From: Rhizomys pruinosus
Taxonomy: Eukaryota > Chordata > Mammalia > Rodentia > Spalacidae
DNA length: 64,000 nucleotides
Assembly (NCBI GenBank): GCA_009823505.1
Contig: VZQC01012381.1
Location: forward strand, 1 to 64,000
Reading direction: 5' to 3'
The translations under genes and the position numbers were made by a program. Of the stretch, positions 34,742-47,644 are shown piece after piece (the first letter of the stretch is position 1; each line of letters opens with the position of its first letter). The notes beneath the pieces were generated by a model. The model was given only the letters and a program-made list of their open reading frames with translations. It was not told the DNA's origin and did not search any database.

Positions 34742-35402
34742 ATTAAAGGCTTAATAGGATTAGAAAACATTGGTCTTCTATAACACAAATATCTTTCATT
34801 GATTGAGATTTACAACTATTTCTCTTAGTCACTATAAAATTTCAAGGAGAAAAATACAGGTATGTACCTTTAACTATCTACTTCTTGATCACATAAGCCT
34901 GGACAGTCTTTTGTAGTGTCTCTGTCTCAATTTCTGTCCACTGTCTATGTGGTTGTCTATTCATATAAGGCACTCAATTACATAACTTGATTTATTGATT
35001 CACTCCACCCAAATCCAGGTATTGTATACTTGTTTGAAAGAGGAATGTTGCACACAGGCTCAAGTGTTTAAGCACTTGGTCCCCTGCTGTTGCCAATGTT
35101 TGCAGAAATTATGGAATATCAGGAGACAGAGGTAGAGGGCATGAAAGGTCATAATCCCACTTTTGGTTTGCTTTCAGCTTTATGTTTACAGTTGAATATG
35201 TGATCTCTCAGCTTCTTGTCCTTTTCACAAAGTCTGTCACACTATTGTGCCTTTGAGAATGATGGGCTCTTATCCCTCTGGAAGATCAAGCTGAAGTTAA
35301 AGTTTTCATCTATAAGTTGCTTTTGGCAATGGTATTTTTCAACAGCAACAACAGCAAAAACCTAATAGAGAAATTAGCACCAGACAATGGAGAAATGCTA
35401 TG
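34742..35402. repeat. Inverted repeat, right arm
   Basis: Pairs with 32962-33806. By eye the arms agree at roughly 9 of 10 bases or better in the inner 300 bp. The outer part is a plus-strand LTR that also forms the 5' end of the element at 35030-37577. Confidence 0.85.
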
Positions 35403-35802
35403 AAGAACCTGACCATGTTGAATTTTGGAGGAGTGTGGAAGACTGAAAGATGGTCTTAAAAAGTGATAGAAGTTTGTAAGAAGAGCTTAGTAGATTGAAT
35501 AAGTGCCTGGAGGGAAGTAGTACTGAGAGTAATATGACTTTAAAGGTCTAGATCAAGAGATTTCAATACAGAACAAGTTCTCTACAGCAACAGGTCTAAA
35601 GGGCCATTCCCATGATATTTTGGCAAAGAATATGGCTATCTTCTCCATGTGTCCCCCAAATTTACATAAGACTGAATTTTAATATAATGGACTAATTTCT
35701 TTGAGAGAAGAAATCTGAAATAATATAACATTGAGTCTGTGACATAGTTATTGCTGTAACTATTATGCAGGTCTCTACTGAAAATGAGCAAGTGGAGGGA
35801 TG

Positions 35803-36018
35803 GAGAGATGGCTCATTGGGTAAGAACATTTGCTCTTTTTTCAGATGACCCAGGTTAGATTCCCAGCACCAATATGACAATTATCTACTGTCTGTAACTC
35901 TAGTTACAGGGGATCTGATACCCTCTTCTGAGCTCTGTGGGATATGTATGACACAGGTACACTTAAATTTATGCAGGCAAAACTCATACACATAAAACAA
36001 GGATACTAAGTAAAATAT
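35803..36018 (+). mobile_element. B2 SINE (diverged)
   Basis: ggatggagagatggctcatt, ttagattcccagcaccaata, tail with cacataaaac. Confidence 0.85.
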
Positions 36019-36820
36019 ATAAAAAGGAAAAGAACAAGTGGGTCAGAAATAAATAAAAGCTTATGTTTGGAAGGAAAAAGAACAATAGGAAGCTTAGTAT
36101 TCCAGCTAAAAAGAGGTTATAGTTGTTAGAAAAAGAGGTTATAATTTAGCACTGTTCTGCACAGTGACAATGGGAAGTGGGCCTTCATGGCAAGATCACA
36201 TCCAGATACACTGCCAACTTCTAAAAGGGGAAAGCCTAAGGGTACCTTGGTCCTAGAAAGCATTTTTTTCAACATAAAAATGGTATTGGTAATGTGGGTG
36301 CTGGGACCTTCCCAAACAGGTAGCCAAACATGACAGTACTATCCATGCTCTACTGGCATTGTTGGCACTGTAGATGCAAGAGTTAGAGAGGTCATGATTC
36401 TTTCTCCACAGTTTCAAAGGGCCCCTGAGGCCAGTCAACGTGTGGCAAGAGAGTCCCTCTAAGGACATTGCATCAAGATGTGAAGGTAAAGAGTGGGTTG
36501 TGATGGAGACCCCAAGATGCTAGTGATGCCGGAGCTGAGATACCTGACATACAGGAAGTAATACCTGCCCACAAAAGAAATGTAAGTTACTGGCAGTAAA
36601 GCTGGAGGGGATGAACCATCTAAACAGTAAAGTTGCAGACATGGGACCAGGAGCTAAAGGATTTGGTCTTTGCCTTGATGTATTTTCATCTCACTTTGGT
36701 CCAGTATTTACCCTATTATTCCTTATTGCTATATGGAATGGGCTTGTATAACCTGTGTCATTGTGTGTTGGAAATATGTAACTAGTTTTTTTTTTTTATT
36801 TTACAGAGGGTCACTTTTAA

Positions 36821-37098
36821 AAGATTGTCTTGGGGGGCTGGAGAGATAGCCTAGCGATTAAGAGCACCAACTGTTCTTGCAGAGGACATGGGTTCCATCC
36901 CCAGCACCCACATGGAGGCTAAGAACCGTCTGAAACTCCAATTCCAGGAGAACTCCAGTTCCAGGGGAATCTGACACCCTCTTCTGACCTCCGCGGCATT
37001 GCACGACACGGGTGCACAAACCTACATGGAGACAGTACACTCATACACATACAAAAATAAATAAATAATTTAAAAAAATAAATAAAAGATTGTCTTGG
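36821..37098 (+). mobile_element. B2 SINE with 15-bp target duplication
   Basis: The element starts ggggctggagagatagccta and ends in AAATAA repeats, flanked by AAAAGATTGTCTTGG at about 36820 and 37085. It contains a small internal duplication around actccaattccaggagaact. Confidence 0.92.
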
Positions 37099-37782
37099 AC
37101 TCAAAAGAGACTTTGGACTTTTGAACAGTATTGTGACTTTTAAATACTATGGTGGACTTTAAAGTTTGACTAAATGCATCTTATATTATGATATGGCCAT
37201 GAGTCTATTGGGACTAGACAGTAGAATATAATGGTTTGAATGAGAAATGTCCCACATTGGCTCAGGGGTTTGGGCATCTAATTCTCTGTTTATGCTACTG
37301 TTTGGGGGAGATTATGGAATCTTTCAGTGGTGGAACCTTGCTGGAGAAAGTGCATCATGGACATAGACTTGAGAGTCTATAGGTCTTTCTCACTTCCTGT
37401 TTGCTCTCTGCTTCACATTTGTGATTGAAGATGTGATCTCTCAGCTTCCTGATCTAGTTGGTCATGCTTATAGCTCGCTGCCATGCCTTCCCAGCTCCCT
37501 CTGGAGCCAGAAGTCAAAATAAACTCTTTTGCCTGAAAATAGCTTTTGTCGTGGTATTATCACACAGTAAGAAAATAGGTGTGTTTTCATATATATGAGA
37601 CATAACATGACTGTATCATCACACATTAGATTTTCCATCCTTACTACCTGCCTTTTTTTTTGCTTGAATTATTTACTCATTTTCCATTGGTGGATGCATG
37701 TGTTTTCTTCCCTGTGTTCTCTGGAGAACATTTAGAGTTTCTGTGGCTTGCAAATTTCTTAGTTCAAGAGAACTAGGTTTTG

Positions 37783-38084
37783 ATAGTGAGGCGGATGACT
37801 TTCCCTTTTATTTTATTTATTTTATTTTATTGTTTTATTTATTTTATTTTATTTATGTGTATGAGGGTACTGTCTGCATGTAGGTTTGTGCACCCGTGTT
37901 GTGCAATGCCGCAGCGGTCAGAAGAGGGTGTCAGATTCCCCTGGAACTGGATTTCTCCTGGAATTGGAGTTACAGACGGTTCTCAGCTGCCATGTGGGTG
38001 CTGGGGATTGAACCCTGGTCCTCTGCAAGAGCAGTCAGCGCTCTTAATCACTAGGCTATCTCTCCAGCCTGACTTTCCCTTTTA
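37783..38084 (-). mobile_element. B2 SINE with 14-bp target duplication
   Basis: Reverse B2 with a TTTTA-rich tail. GACTTTCCCTTTTA flanks both sides (about 37797 and 38071). Confidence 0.92.
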
Positions 38085-39598
38085 GCACTATAAGGAGGTA
38101 CTGTATGTGTTGTGAGTTTCTCTTTTCTATGTTTTTTAACCAAAGAAAAGATCTCTAGTTCTCCTGTCACTTTTTTTCACAATAGCAGTAGTCATTTTAA
38201 TATGAAATGTGATCAGTACTCAATTACAAGAATCCAAAAAGGCACCGAAAACCAGGAAGTTCCAAATTTATTACAAGTTTTAAAGTCTAAGACCAGCTTT
38301 TAAAAAACTAGCATATGCTCATCAGCTCAGAGTTTAATTTTTTTACATCCAAACTAAAAATTACCATGAGGGGACATCAATGCAACACACAAATTTTGCA
38401 AACCGAAGTCACAAACTTAGAAAGCCAATGATCACGGTAAGCAACACACAGCACCTAAGTGCAACTGATGCCTCAGTTGAGTTAGAAGGAAATCCTGGCT
38501 CCTGCAAGGGCAGAGGAGAAATGTACAAACAATTCTGCTTTAAGAAATTTGCATAGAAATAGAAAATACCACAAGTGAGATTCCAAAGCCTCAACACCTT
38601 AAACTCAGTCCAAGAAGAACCAAGTGTTCACCTGGAGTCAAGGTAGGCCTTGAACACTTTAAAAAGGCAGAGGCTGCTAAACTGCTTGATTTGAGCACCC
38701 TTGGGCATCAGGGGATTTTCCAAAGTCATTCCTGCCACCTTCCCGCTTGACCATTCTGCAGGCACTCACCTGGGCAAAAGCACACCCCTCGTTTCCTCCC
38801 CCAGTACTTTGACATAACACTACTGCAGTGCTGGGGGCAAATCGAGGGCTTTGAGCACCTGAAAGAGATCTCTACTAGGGGGCCACAGCATCAGACCCTG
38901 TTAAGACTTTTATCAGTAGGTCCAGTCAGAGCTCAGGTGATGTGACATGGAAGCCACTCACATCCCAGCAGGAACAATCCCCCCATTCACCTAGTTCCCT
39001 CTGTAAATCTGAGCCTGGAACCAAGGGCTCCCTCTACTGGCGACATCTGGAGACTGACACCTTCAGCTCCCTCTGCTGGAACCAGAACAGCTTGAGGCAC
39101 AAACTGTACAAGCCATGTTATTTACAAAGTGTTTTACAATTCTCCAAATCCATTGATGAAGGGGGGAACCTGCTGTTACACTAAAGGCCCATGTTATTTC
39201 TATAGGAAGAAAAAGGATCAGCATACATAACTGACCAACAGCAACTTACTGCTAAAACAGAGACAAGTACTCAGAAACCTGGGTCTCAGTGACTGCTTTT
39301 TTTCCCAACAAGAGAAAGACTGTATCTTTGAATCTTCTTTTGAGAAAGGCACCAGATACAACTGTCACACTTTTTTAAAGTGCAAGGACTCAACAGAGCT
39401 GACACTGCCCCCCAATCCACTGTTCAATGCCAAGTGTGCACAGCTCCCTTAGCCCATTCTATTTGAGCTTTTCAACTGAGAACTAAAATTTTCTAGCAGA
39501 AAAGTGGTGCCCCAAGTGAAGCCCTTTCCTGTGACTTCGAATTTCTGTCCAATCCACACTGCAGTGATACGAAGATAAACCACAGGTTTTGTTCCTAA
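38085..39598. other. No gene recognised
   Basis: About 1.5 kb downstream (on the minus strand) of the RPL22 pseudogene. It could include 3' UTR-derived sequence, but that was not established. Contains an 8-T run near 38338. Confidence 0.35.
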
Positions 39599-39642
39599 AT
39601 TTTATTCATGAATTCATACAAAATATTCCAGATCAATGCATT

Positions 39643-40027
39643 TTAATCCTCCTCCTCCTCCTCTTCATCCTGGTTAATCTGGAAGTAACGTAATTCATAG
39701 CTCTCTTTGCTGTTAGCTACTACACGTAACCAATCATGTAGATTATTCTTCTTCAAATACTTTTTGGGGAGATATTTCAGATACCTTTTGGAAAAAGGCA
39801 CCTCGGAAGTGACGATGATCTTGCTCTTGCTCTTTTCGATGGTGACAACCCCTCCACCAAGGTTCTCAGCCTTCCCGTTCATTTTGATTCTCTCCTGAAA
39901 GAACTGCTTGAAATGGGCCACATCCATGATTCCGTCCTCCACAGGGTGGGTGCAGTCCAGGGTGAACTTCAAAACCTGCTTCTTTTTTTGCCCCCCCCTT
40001 TGCCACAAGCTTTTTCATGGGAGCCAT
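39643..40027 (-). pseudogene. Rpl22-ps: Processed pseudogene of ribosomal protein L22
   Basis: No introns. The ATG is at 40027-40025 in a good context (gccaccATGG) and the stop TAA at 39645-39643. From 40008 the frame reads through a protein that matches RPL22 along its whole length, with [51 protein letters not shown] and the acidic tail. Substitutions include changes equivalent to L-to-F, R-to-K, T-to-P and R-to-H. The start is out of frame with the rest: the interval from ATG to the Gln codon of KKQV is 49 bases. The fault lies in a G8/A7 homopolymer stretch near 39982-39998. RPL22 is a large-subunit ribosomal protein, and retrocopies of ribosomal protein genes are common. The 5' leader (to about 40055) is also RPL22-like. 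AATAAA lies on this strand near 39599-39604; no A tail was recognised. Confidence 0.9.
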
Positions 40028-40429
40028 GGTGGCGGAGGAGGCAGAGAGGGCTTTTCATCATTTTTGCAAATCAAATAATACTTCCTTTTTCTCTAACATT
40101 TCTTGCTCAAAAACAATGCCATATATACTCCAGAATCATTTATGGAAAGGTTTGAAAGTTAGCTTAGCTAGAATTTAGTATGTAAGTAGGTAATCAGAAA
40201 TTTATAGTTGCCTGTATTTTATATTGAAAGTTACACTGGAGATATTGGTTGTTTGTGGTTGTATAACTTCTTGCTGTTGATCTGTAGAGTATGTTGGAGG
40301 ACACGTGGACAGCTTTTGATTTATACATTTGCAATTATTTCATACTAGCTGCAATATCCATATATTTTAGTTTAAAATCTACAAATAGTTACTTAAAGTA
40401 TCATGGACACTTATTAATGGATAGTCCTT

Positions 40430-40545
40430 TGACTTTCTTTTTCAAAACTGCCTCTCTGTCTATGCAACCCAGCTTGTCCTTAAACTCTGACCTACCCTGC
40501 CTCCTACTTCAAAGTGTCAGGATTACAGATGTGTGCTGCACACAC
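40430..40545 (-). mobile_element. Old B1-like SINE fragment
   Basis: tgcctctctgtctatgcaac, cagcttgtccttaaactctg and tgtcaggattacagatgtg fit a reverse, very diverged B1. Confidence 0.5.
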
Positions 40546-40779
40546 CACTATAGTTGCACAAATTTTGATAAGCTTATAGTTATGTAACTATGATGAAGAC
40601 ATTGAAATGCTTGATCTACTTCCAGCATATTGACTTTTAGACAGTCCCTTGCTATACTGTGTCCCTCAACCACTGATATATTTTAGCTCTCTGCAATTTT
40701 AACTTTCCCATGTTACTTAAATGAAATTATAAACCAAAAAGCCATCTGAACCTGGCTGAAGTCACTTAATACAATAAAT

Positions 40780-43700
40780 ATGGGATGTAGACCTTTGCAG
40801 TCAGCCCTGATGAGCTGGGAGGCAGACTCCACATGGTGCAGGGGTCCTGTGGGTTCCACTCTGCCAGTGAGTACCTGAGGTTGACCGCTTGCTGGTAAGA
40901 GCCCCCAATTGTGCCATTCCAAACTCCCTACCTCCTAACATGGGAACACCTGAAGCCCCTTATACCCAGATCCAGACATCTCTAGTCCACTCTGAGAGCT
41001 TGCAGGCAGACACCACATGGTGCAGGGGCCTCATGTGTTCAAGCCTGTCTGACTGATACCTGTCTTGGGCCTTGGGAGGAGCTACTGACTAGCTAGACAA
41101 GAACTACATATTCCTGCCAGTACAAAATCAGAAGTGAAAGCCAGAAACCTAGACTAACCAGCATTTCATACTTAATAAGAAGACAATGAAGGCATCTAAA
41201 GAATGCCATATGCCTGTATATCCCAAATCTAATTGGCTATTGGCTCTCTCCTTGGAGGAATAACCCACGGCTGATGCCAGAAGCTTATATCCTCTACAGG
41301 TTAGGAGATGTTATAAGCCACAGTAAGACCCTGTCATATTTAACAGGAAAAAAATGTAATTCATGGATTAACATACCATCCAAACATATGTGTCTATGCA
41401 AAAGTAACCTACCATAACTATTAGTGCTGTTTAAATACCTATATATCTAATTGCTTGTGCTTCATTAGTAGGATTGAAAGGTTATTCCTGGACAAACTAT
41501 CAGCCCATGAAAGGAAACAGCCAGAATTGACCAGAGTCCAAGACAACAGCTCCAGAGAAAGTAGACTGTTTTGCTTCTCATCCACCTGTGCCCCTTTTCT
41601 AAGCCTAGGAGCAATCTCGGCGGGAAGCAGGGGGTTGTTAGAATGTAAGGGCTGTGATTTGGGTGAATGGTGAAACCATAGCAATATAGTCTGGACACTC
41701 ATTTGATCAACTTGTTGAACTACAAGCCCCCCCCCCACAATGGTGGGTGGAGCTGTGGAGGTTTGGGCACAATAGCTGCAAATTGGTTTTACATGAGGGA
41801 TGCTTGTACTCATAAATTATCACTTATTGCTAAAAAATGAAAAAAAAACTGAGAGAAAAATGCAGGACAGTTATGGCAGAATGCATGATCTGGGATGGGG
41901 TGGGGTGGGGTGGGATGGGGGGGAAGGGAAAGGGAAATATGCCTGAACTGAATTGGAAAATGATGTATGAAATACACAAAGCATCGATATAAATAAAAAT
42001 AAAAAAAGAATGCAAGTAAAGTCAGTCTTTAATTCGACAAAGAAACACTTGAGTGTCACACCAGAATCACAAACCAGAAAAGAAATTCACATGCCAAAAT
42101 CACAAAGAAAAAAAAACAATAAAATGAAAAACCCAAATACTATGTCTCCACTAAATACTACTAGTCTTGTAAAAGAATTCTACAATGAGGAGCCCCTAGA
42201 TGTAACCCAGGACACAGAACTTAAAAGAACCTTCATAAACATGATCAAAGAAAGAACACTCAAATAAATGAACCAAATAACTAGAAGAAGATAGAGATAA
42301 TCTAAAAGAAAATAGTGATATATTTCTGACTGACTTCACAAAAGAGATAGAAATACTGAAGAAAACTCGGGCTGAAATAAAAAGGAAGTAGAACACTCAG
42401 TAAGCCATGTGGAAAAGGACAGGAGAAAGCATCAGAAACAGAGTGAATGAGGTAGAAAATAGAATATCAAGGCTGGATGATGAAGAAGAATTGGACCACT
42501 GAAGCAAAGATTATGAAAAATTAGAGTAGAACAGGAATGGAATATTCAAGAAATGTGGGACACCATGAAAAGACCAAATCTATGCATCATAGATATACAG
42601 GAAGGAGAATAATCTCAGGATAATGGTATTGAACAGATCTTCAACAGGATTGTAAAAGAAAATGTCTCCAAATTAAGGAAAGACATACCCATATAAATAC
42701 AGGAAACACATAGAACACCAAATAGACAAGACCAGAAAAGAAATTCTCCATACTGCATCATAGTAAAAAAACAGTAGACATTCAAAACAGAGAATACTGA
42801 AAGCTGCAAAAGAAAAACAAGTCACATACAGAGGAAAACCATCAGAATTACAGCTGATTTTTCAATGCAAATGAAGAAAGTCAGACTAGCTTGGACTAAA
42901 GTATTCCCAGTTCTAAATGACTATAGATGCCAACTCAGAATACTTTACCCAACAAAAATGTCTATTATAGTTGAAGAAGAAAGGAAAATCTTCCATGTCA
43001 TAAATAGATTGAGAGAACTCATGTCCAGAAAACAGATTTTCATAGAATACTTGAAGCAATAAAAGGGTGGAAGAAAGGAATGACTATAGCCAAGTAGCAA
43101 CAGAATTACTTAATGAAGGTATAACTGAAAATACTAACCTAAACCAATAATGCAAACAGAAACTAAAATGATGTGAAGCAATATACATATATCAATAATA
43201 ACTTTAAATCTCAATGGGCTGAACTCCCCAATCAAGAGACATAGGCTAGTAGAATCGATTAAGAAACAAAATTCACCTTTTTGTTGTCTGCAAGAAACCC
43301 ATATCACCTTCAAGGACAGGCACCATCTTAAGGTGAAAGGGTAGAAAAAAATATTCCAAGCAAATGGCACTAAGAACCAAGCAGGAGTTTCTATTCTAAT
43401 AGCAGACAAAATGAACTTCAAAGTAAAACTAATCAAAAGAGATAAAGAGGGTCACTACATTCTTATTAAAGGAACAATTAATCAAGAAGATATCACAATT
43501 ATGAATATATACTCACTAAACTCTGGTGTACCAAATTTCATAAACACAATACTACAGGACTTTAAGGCACAGATTAATCCCAGCACACTCATAGTAGGGG
43601 ACTTCAATACCACACTGTGTCCACCAGAAAGGTCAACCAGACAAAAATTAGAGAGACATCTGAACTGAACAATACAATACACCAAGTGAACCTAACAGAC

Positions 43701-45320
43701 ATCTACCAAATATTCCACCCAAGCAGCAAAGAATATACTTTCTATTCAGCACCCCATGAAACTTTCTCCAAAATTAACTACAGAACCAACCTCAACAAAT
43801 ACAAAAAATGAGAAATAATTCCATGCATTCTATTGGACCACAATGCAACAAAGCTTAATAATCAACACTAGAAGAAACCCTAGTAATTACATGAACTCCT
43901 GGTGATGAAACAACATATTCCTGAATAATGAATGGGTCAAAGGAGAAATTACGAAAGAAATAAAAGTATTCCTGGACTTCAGCAAAAAGGACAATACAAC
44001 ACACCAAAACCTATGGGACACTTTAAAAGCAGTCCTAAGAGGGAAATTTATAGCTCTAACTACCTACATTAAAAAATAGAAAGAACACCAAAAAGTGACT
44101 TAACATTGCAACTCAAGACACTGGAAAGACAACACCAAATGAAACCCAGACTCAGCAGACAAGAAAGAATAACAAAAATCATAGCAGAGATTAATGAAAT
44201 AGAAACAAAACAAACAATACTAAGAATCAATGAGTCCAAGAGCTGGTTTTTTGAATAAACAAGATACACAGAGGAAAGAAAGAGCAACTCCAAGTCAACA
44301 AAATTAGAGATGAAAGGAGAAACATCACAACAGACAACAAGAAGATCCAGAACTTTATATGGGATTACCTTAAAAACTTATACTCTATTAAATTTGAAAA
44401 CCTGAAAGAAATGGATGAAATCATGGCAATCACTAAAGCTTAACTAAGAAGCGATCAATAGGTTAAACAGACCCATAACATATAAGGAAATTGAAACAGT
44501 AATACAAAACCACCCAAGGGAAAAAAAAAAAAAAGCCCAGGCCCACATGGATTTACAGCAAAATTTTACCAGACATTTAAAGAGCCTACAGTCAATATTA
44601 CTTAAGTTATCCAAAAGAATAGAAACAGAGGGAAATGTCCCAAATTCCTTCTATAAACCCAGCATCACTCTAATACCAAAACCAGGCAAAAAAGAAAACT
44701 AAAGACCCATATCCTTAATGAATATACATGCAAAAATTTTCAACAAAATACTTGCAAACCACATACAGGCACACATCAAAAAGGTCATCCACCATGATCA
44801 AGTGGGATTTATTCCAGAGATGCAGGGATGGTTCAACATATGTAAGTCAATAAATGTCATAAATCATATAAATGAACTCAAAAACAAAAAACACATAGTA
44901 ATCACAATGCAGAAAAGGCCTTTGATAAAATTCAACATACCTCTATGTTTCAAGTCCTAGAGGGAACTGGACTGAAAGGAACATACCTCAACATATTAAA
45001 GCTATACACAACAAATCCACAGCCAACATAATTCTAAATGGAGAAAAATTAGAAGCATTCCCTTTAAAGTGAGGAACCTGGCAAGGCTGTCCCTATCTCT
45101 ACTCCTTTTCAACATAGTGCTTGAAACTATGCTAGAGCAATAAGACAAGAGAAGAAAATTAAAGGAGTACTAATAGGAAAAGGAAAGGTCAAACTATCCC
45201 TTTTTGCAGATGATATGATATTATACCCAAGAGATGCCAAAAATTCCACCAGAAAATTCCTAGAAATGATTAAAAGTTTCAGTAAAGTGGCAGGTTACAA
45301 AATTAATATGCCTTGCTGGG
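40780..45320 (+). mobile_element. Degenerate L1 with 5' UTR-like units, ORF1 and ORF2 relics; split by an insert at 41207-42004
   Basis: Two similar units with gaggcagactccacatggtg and aggcagacaccacatggtg (40813 and 41003) look like 5' UTR. ORF1-like text follows from 42014. ORF2 endonuclease motifs LNGLNSPIKRHR, LQETHI and VGDFNTTL lie at 43210-43620. Reverse transcriptase motifs are NPSI.L-like text, [13 protein letters not shown] (44780) and FADDMILYP (45201). Stops and frameshifts are frequent, and the C-terminal third is gone. Confidence 0.85.
41198..42013 (+). repeat. Dispersed G-rich-tailed repeat, copy 6, most complete, with target duplication
   Basis: About 798 bp (41207-42004) inserted in the L1, flanked by AAAGAATGC at 41198-41206 and 42005-42013. 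Starts catatgcctgtatatcccaa. The tail has a GGGGTGGGGTGGGGTGGG tract at 41896-41934 and an A-rich end with ATAAA. No open frame. Autonomous parent unknown; the end resembles the L1 3' end at 11400-11455. Confidence 0.8.
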
Positions 45321-46585
45321 GTAAAAAAAAAAACCTGAGATAATCATATTAGTCTAACAATCTATTGACAAACTACACATTCAGTACCTCTACATGAATC
45401 CATATGCGAAGATGAAGGCTGCATAACAAGAAACAGTACCAGGCAGGAGAAACCTTCCTTTAAGTTTTTGGCTAGGGTAGTCAGAGAGACCCCCAAAATT
45501 ACATAGGCTATTGCCACAGCCTTTGATTGACTCCCAGAGGCTGACGATAAGACCCTATTGCTAAAGACAGGAGATGTTCAGCAGTGGAGGTTGGCAGGCA
45601 GCTCCATGTTGGAAGATAAGGAAGCATTACAGGAAGAGTGAGAAAGATCAGAGTTGGAGAGAAAGCTGATAGGTCACACCTTTGTCCAATATCCAAAGTG
45701 GAGTTAAAGAGAAGGAAAAGGAGAAATATGCTTATTGCTAGACCTTGAGTCTGAATTTGGAGGACACCTCATTCCAAGCTCTTGTGTTCTAGGATAAAAG
45801 ATTGTATCAGGAACACATGGACAGAAGTAAAAATAAAACCATTCTGCTCAGAAAGGGAAAGTCCTCCCAAGAGAAGGAGTGGGTGGAGAGCTAAGGGAAA
45901 GGCCAAAATGCACTGAGGAAGGGGGAAAATAGTAAGTTTACATATCACTCTCATCTCTCACCTTTATACATTATGGACTTTCTTGTACAGGCTTTATTCA
46001 TTACATGAAGCCCTGCTAAGAAAGAGCTTTCAGTGTTTGTCTCCAGACTGGCCCAAATATGTTCCATTTGTTGTATGAAAAACAGGTGGGAAAAGGGCTC
46101 TATTCTTTCTCTGACAACTGTCTTCTTTCATATGTTACGTTCATGCTTCAACATTGGTCTCTACTCTTCAGTCACAGTTCCCTCCTGAGAGCTGTGGTGT
46201 GAGAAATCTTCTCGGGGAGCAGATCTGTCTGCTATAAGTACTTCTGTGATGATGAAAGATACAGTGGCTGCCTTATAAGCACCACAAATCTCTCCCTATT
46301 TTATGTATTGTTTGGAAAGATTGTTTTGGATTTTCCTTAGTAGGAATTTACTAGACTCGGTGTATCACAGAGTTTATTTTGAAATTATTACATACTCTAG
46401 AAGGTAAAAATTTTATAAAATTTTAAAAATTTATTAAAATACAAGGTGCATGTAAAACCAACATGATTTTGCTAATCAATGATCCCAGAAAAGGTGAGAG
46501 TCAGGAAAGCTATGGACAAATTCATTCCAATTGAAAAAATTTTTTGTAGCTTGCTCTGAGAGACGTAATATTTTGGATTCTTAAA
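45321..46585. other. No gene recognised
   Basis: Non-coding. The part at 45460-45560 resembles the repeat text at 63300-63420 (agaccctattgctaaagaca). Confidence 0.4.
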
Positions 46586-46586
46586 A

Positions 46587-46804
46587 AAACAGATAGGGCT
46601 GGAGAGATGGCTTAGCGATTAAGAGCACCAACTGCTCTTGCAGAGGAACCAGGTTCGATTCCAAGCACCCACGTGGCGGCTAAGAACCATCTTTAACTCT
46701 AGTTCCAGGGGAATCTGACACCCTCTTCTGACCTCCGCAGCATTGCAGGACATGGGTGCACCTACCTACATGCATACTCATACACATAAAAAAATAAAAA
46801 AAAA
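46587..46804 (+). mobile_element. B2 SINE
   Basis: gggctggagagatggcttag, ggttcgattccaagcaccca, cctcttctgacctccgcagc, A-rich tail. Well preserved. Confidence 0.92.
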
Positions 46805-47131
46805 CATATGGCTTTATATTATATAATGCCTATGGATAGAGTTCCAGAGGGACCTGAGAAATTAAATTTTCAATTTAGCATAGCTGTCCCAGCAATTGAC
46901 CCAATACATATTCCTTTCTTCTCTTTTTTTCTATTATTCAGTTTCCACCCTTTCACATATGTGTCTTGATGATTTTATAATTGTTTATTGCTCAGTTAGG
47001 ATTTAGGTTATTGTATACATTACTCTACCAATTTTGCTACAATTCTTCTTTAATTATGCTTCACCTACATCTCAAATACTCCCTATCTTATTCCTGCATC
47101 TTTTTCTCTTCCTATCATCCATATCCCCTTG

Positions 47132-47396
47132 TGATGGTTAACTCTAATTGTCAACTTGACATAATCTAAACTCACCTGTAAGAGTAGAGAAAGTGAGCTG
47201 AACACAGGCATGCATACATTCATTTTCTATTTGCATTTCAATATGGATGTGACTAGCTGTTTCACCTTCCCACCATCTTGACTTCCTAACTATGATGTTC
47301 TGCAATTTAGAATTGTGAGCTAAAATAAGCCCTTTCTATACTAAGTTACTTTTGTCAGATTATTTTGCCACAGCAACAAAAAATAAATGAGGAACA
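47132..47396 (+). mobile_element. Old interspersed repeat, probably LTR type
   Basis: gtgatggttaactctaattg, tcaacttgacataatctaaa and an end with gccacagcaacaaaaaata are typical of an old mammalian repeat. Not named. Confidence 0.45.
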
Positions 47397-47644
47397 CCTC
47401 TTCTCTCTACTTCTTAAATGTAATCTTCCATAACTTCAACAATTTCTAAAATTTGTGGACACTACCATATCCCAATACTCCCCATGTGGCTGCTTTACTC
47501 ACCTTGATTTTTGTTTACATTTAAAAGTCCATATAATATTTGTCTTCATCCTTACCAACTCTACTTCCCTCCCAAACTATTCTTATTAATTAATAAAATT
47601 CTAGAACATACTATATTTTATCTTATCTTTTATTATCCCTATCT

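Larger units (their letters stand above)
35030..37577 (+). mobile_element. LTR-internal-LTR element (MaLR-like), interrupted by two B2 SINEs
   Basis: The 5' LTR at about 35030-35400 and the 3' LTR at 37230-37577 share the order gaatgttgcacacaggctcaa-type start, gatgtgatctctcagcttcctg and an end with cacagcaa/cacagtaag. The internal region has no reading frame, as is usual for non-autonomous MaLR-type elements. Family is inferred. Confidence 0.55.
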
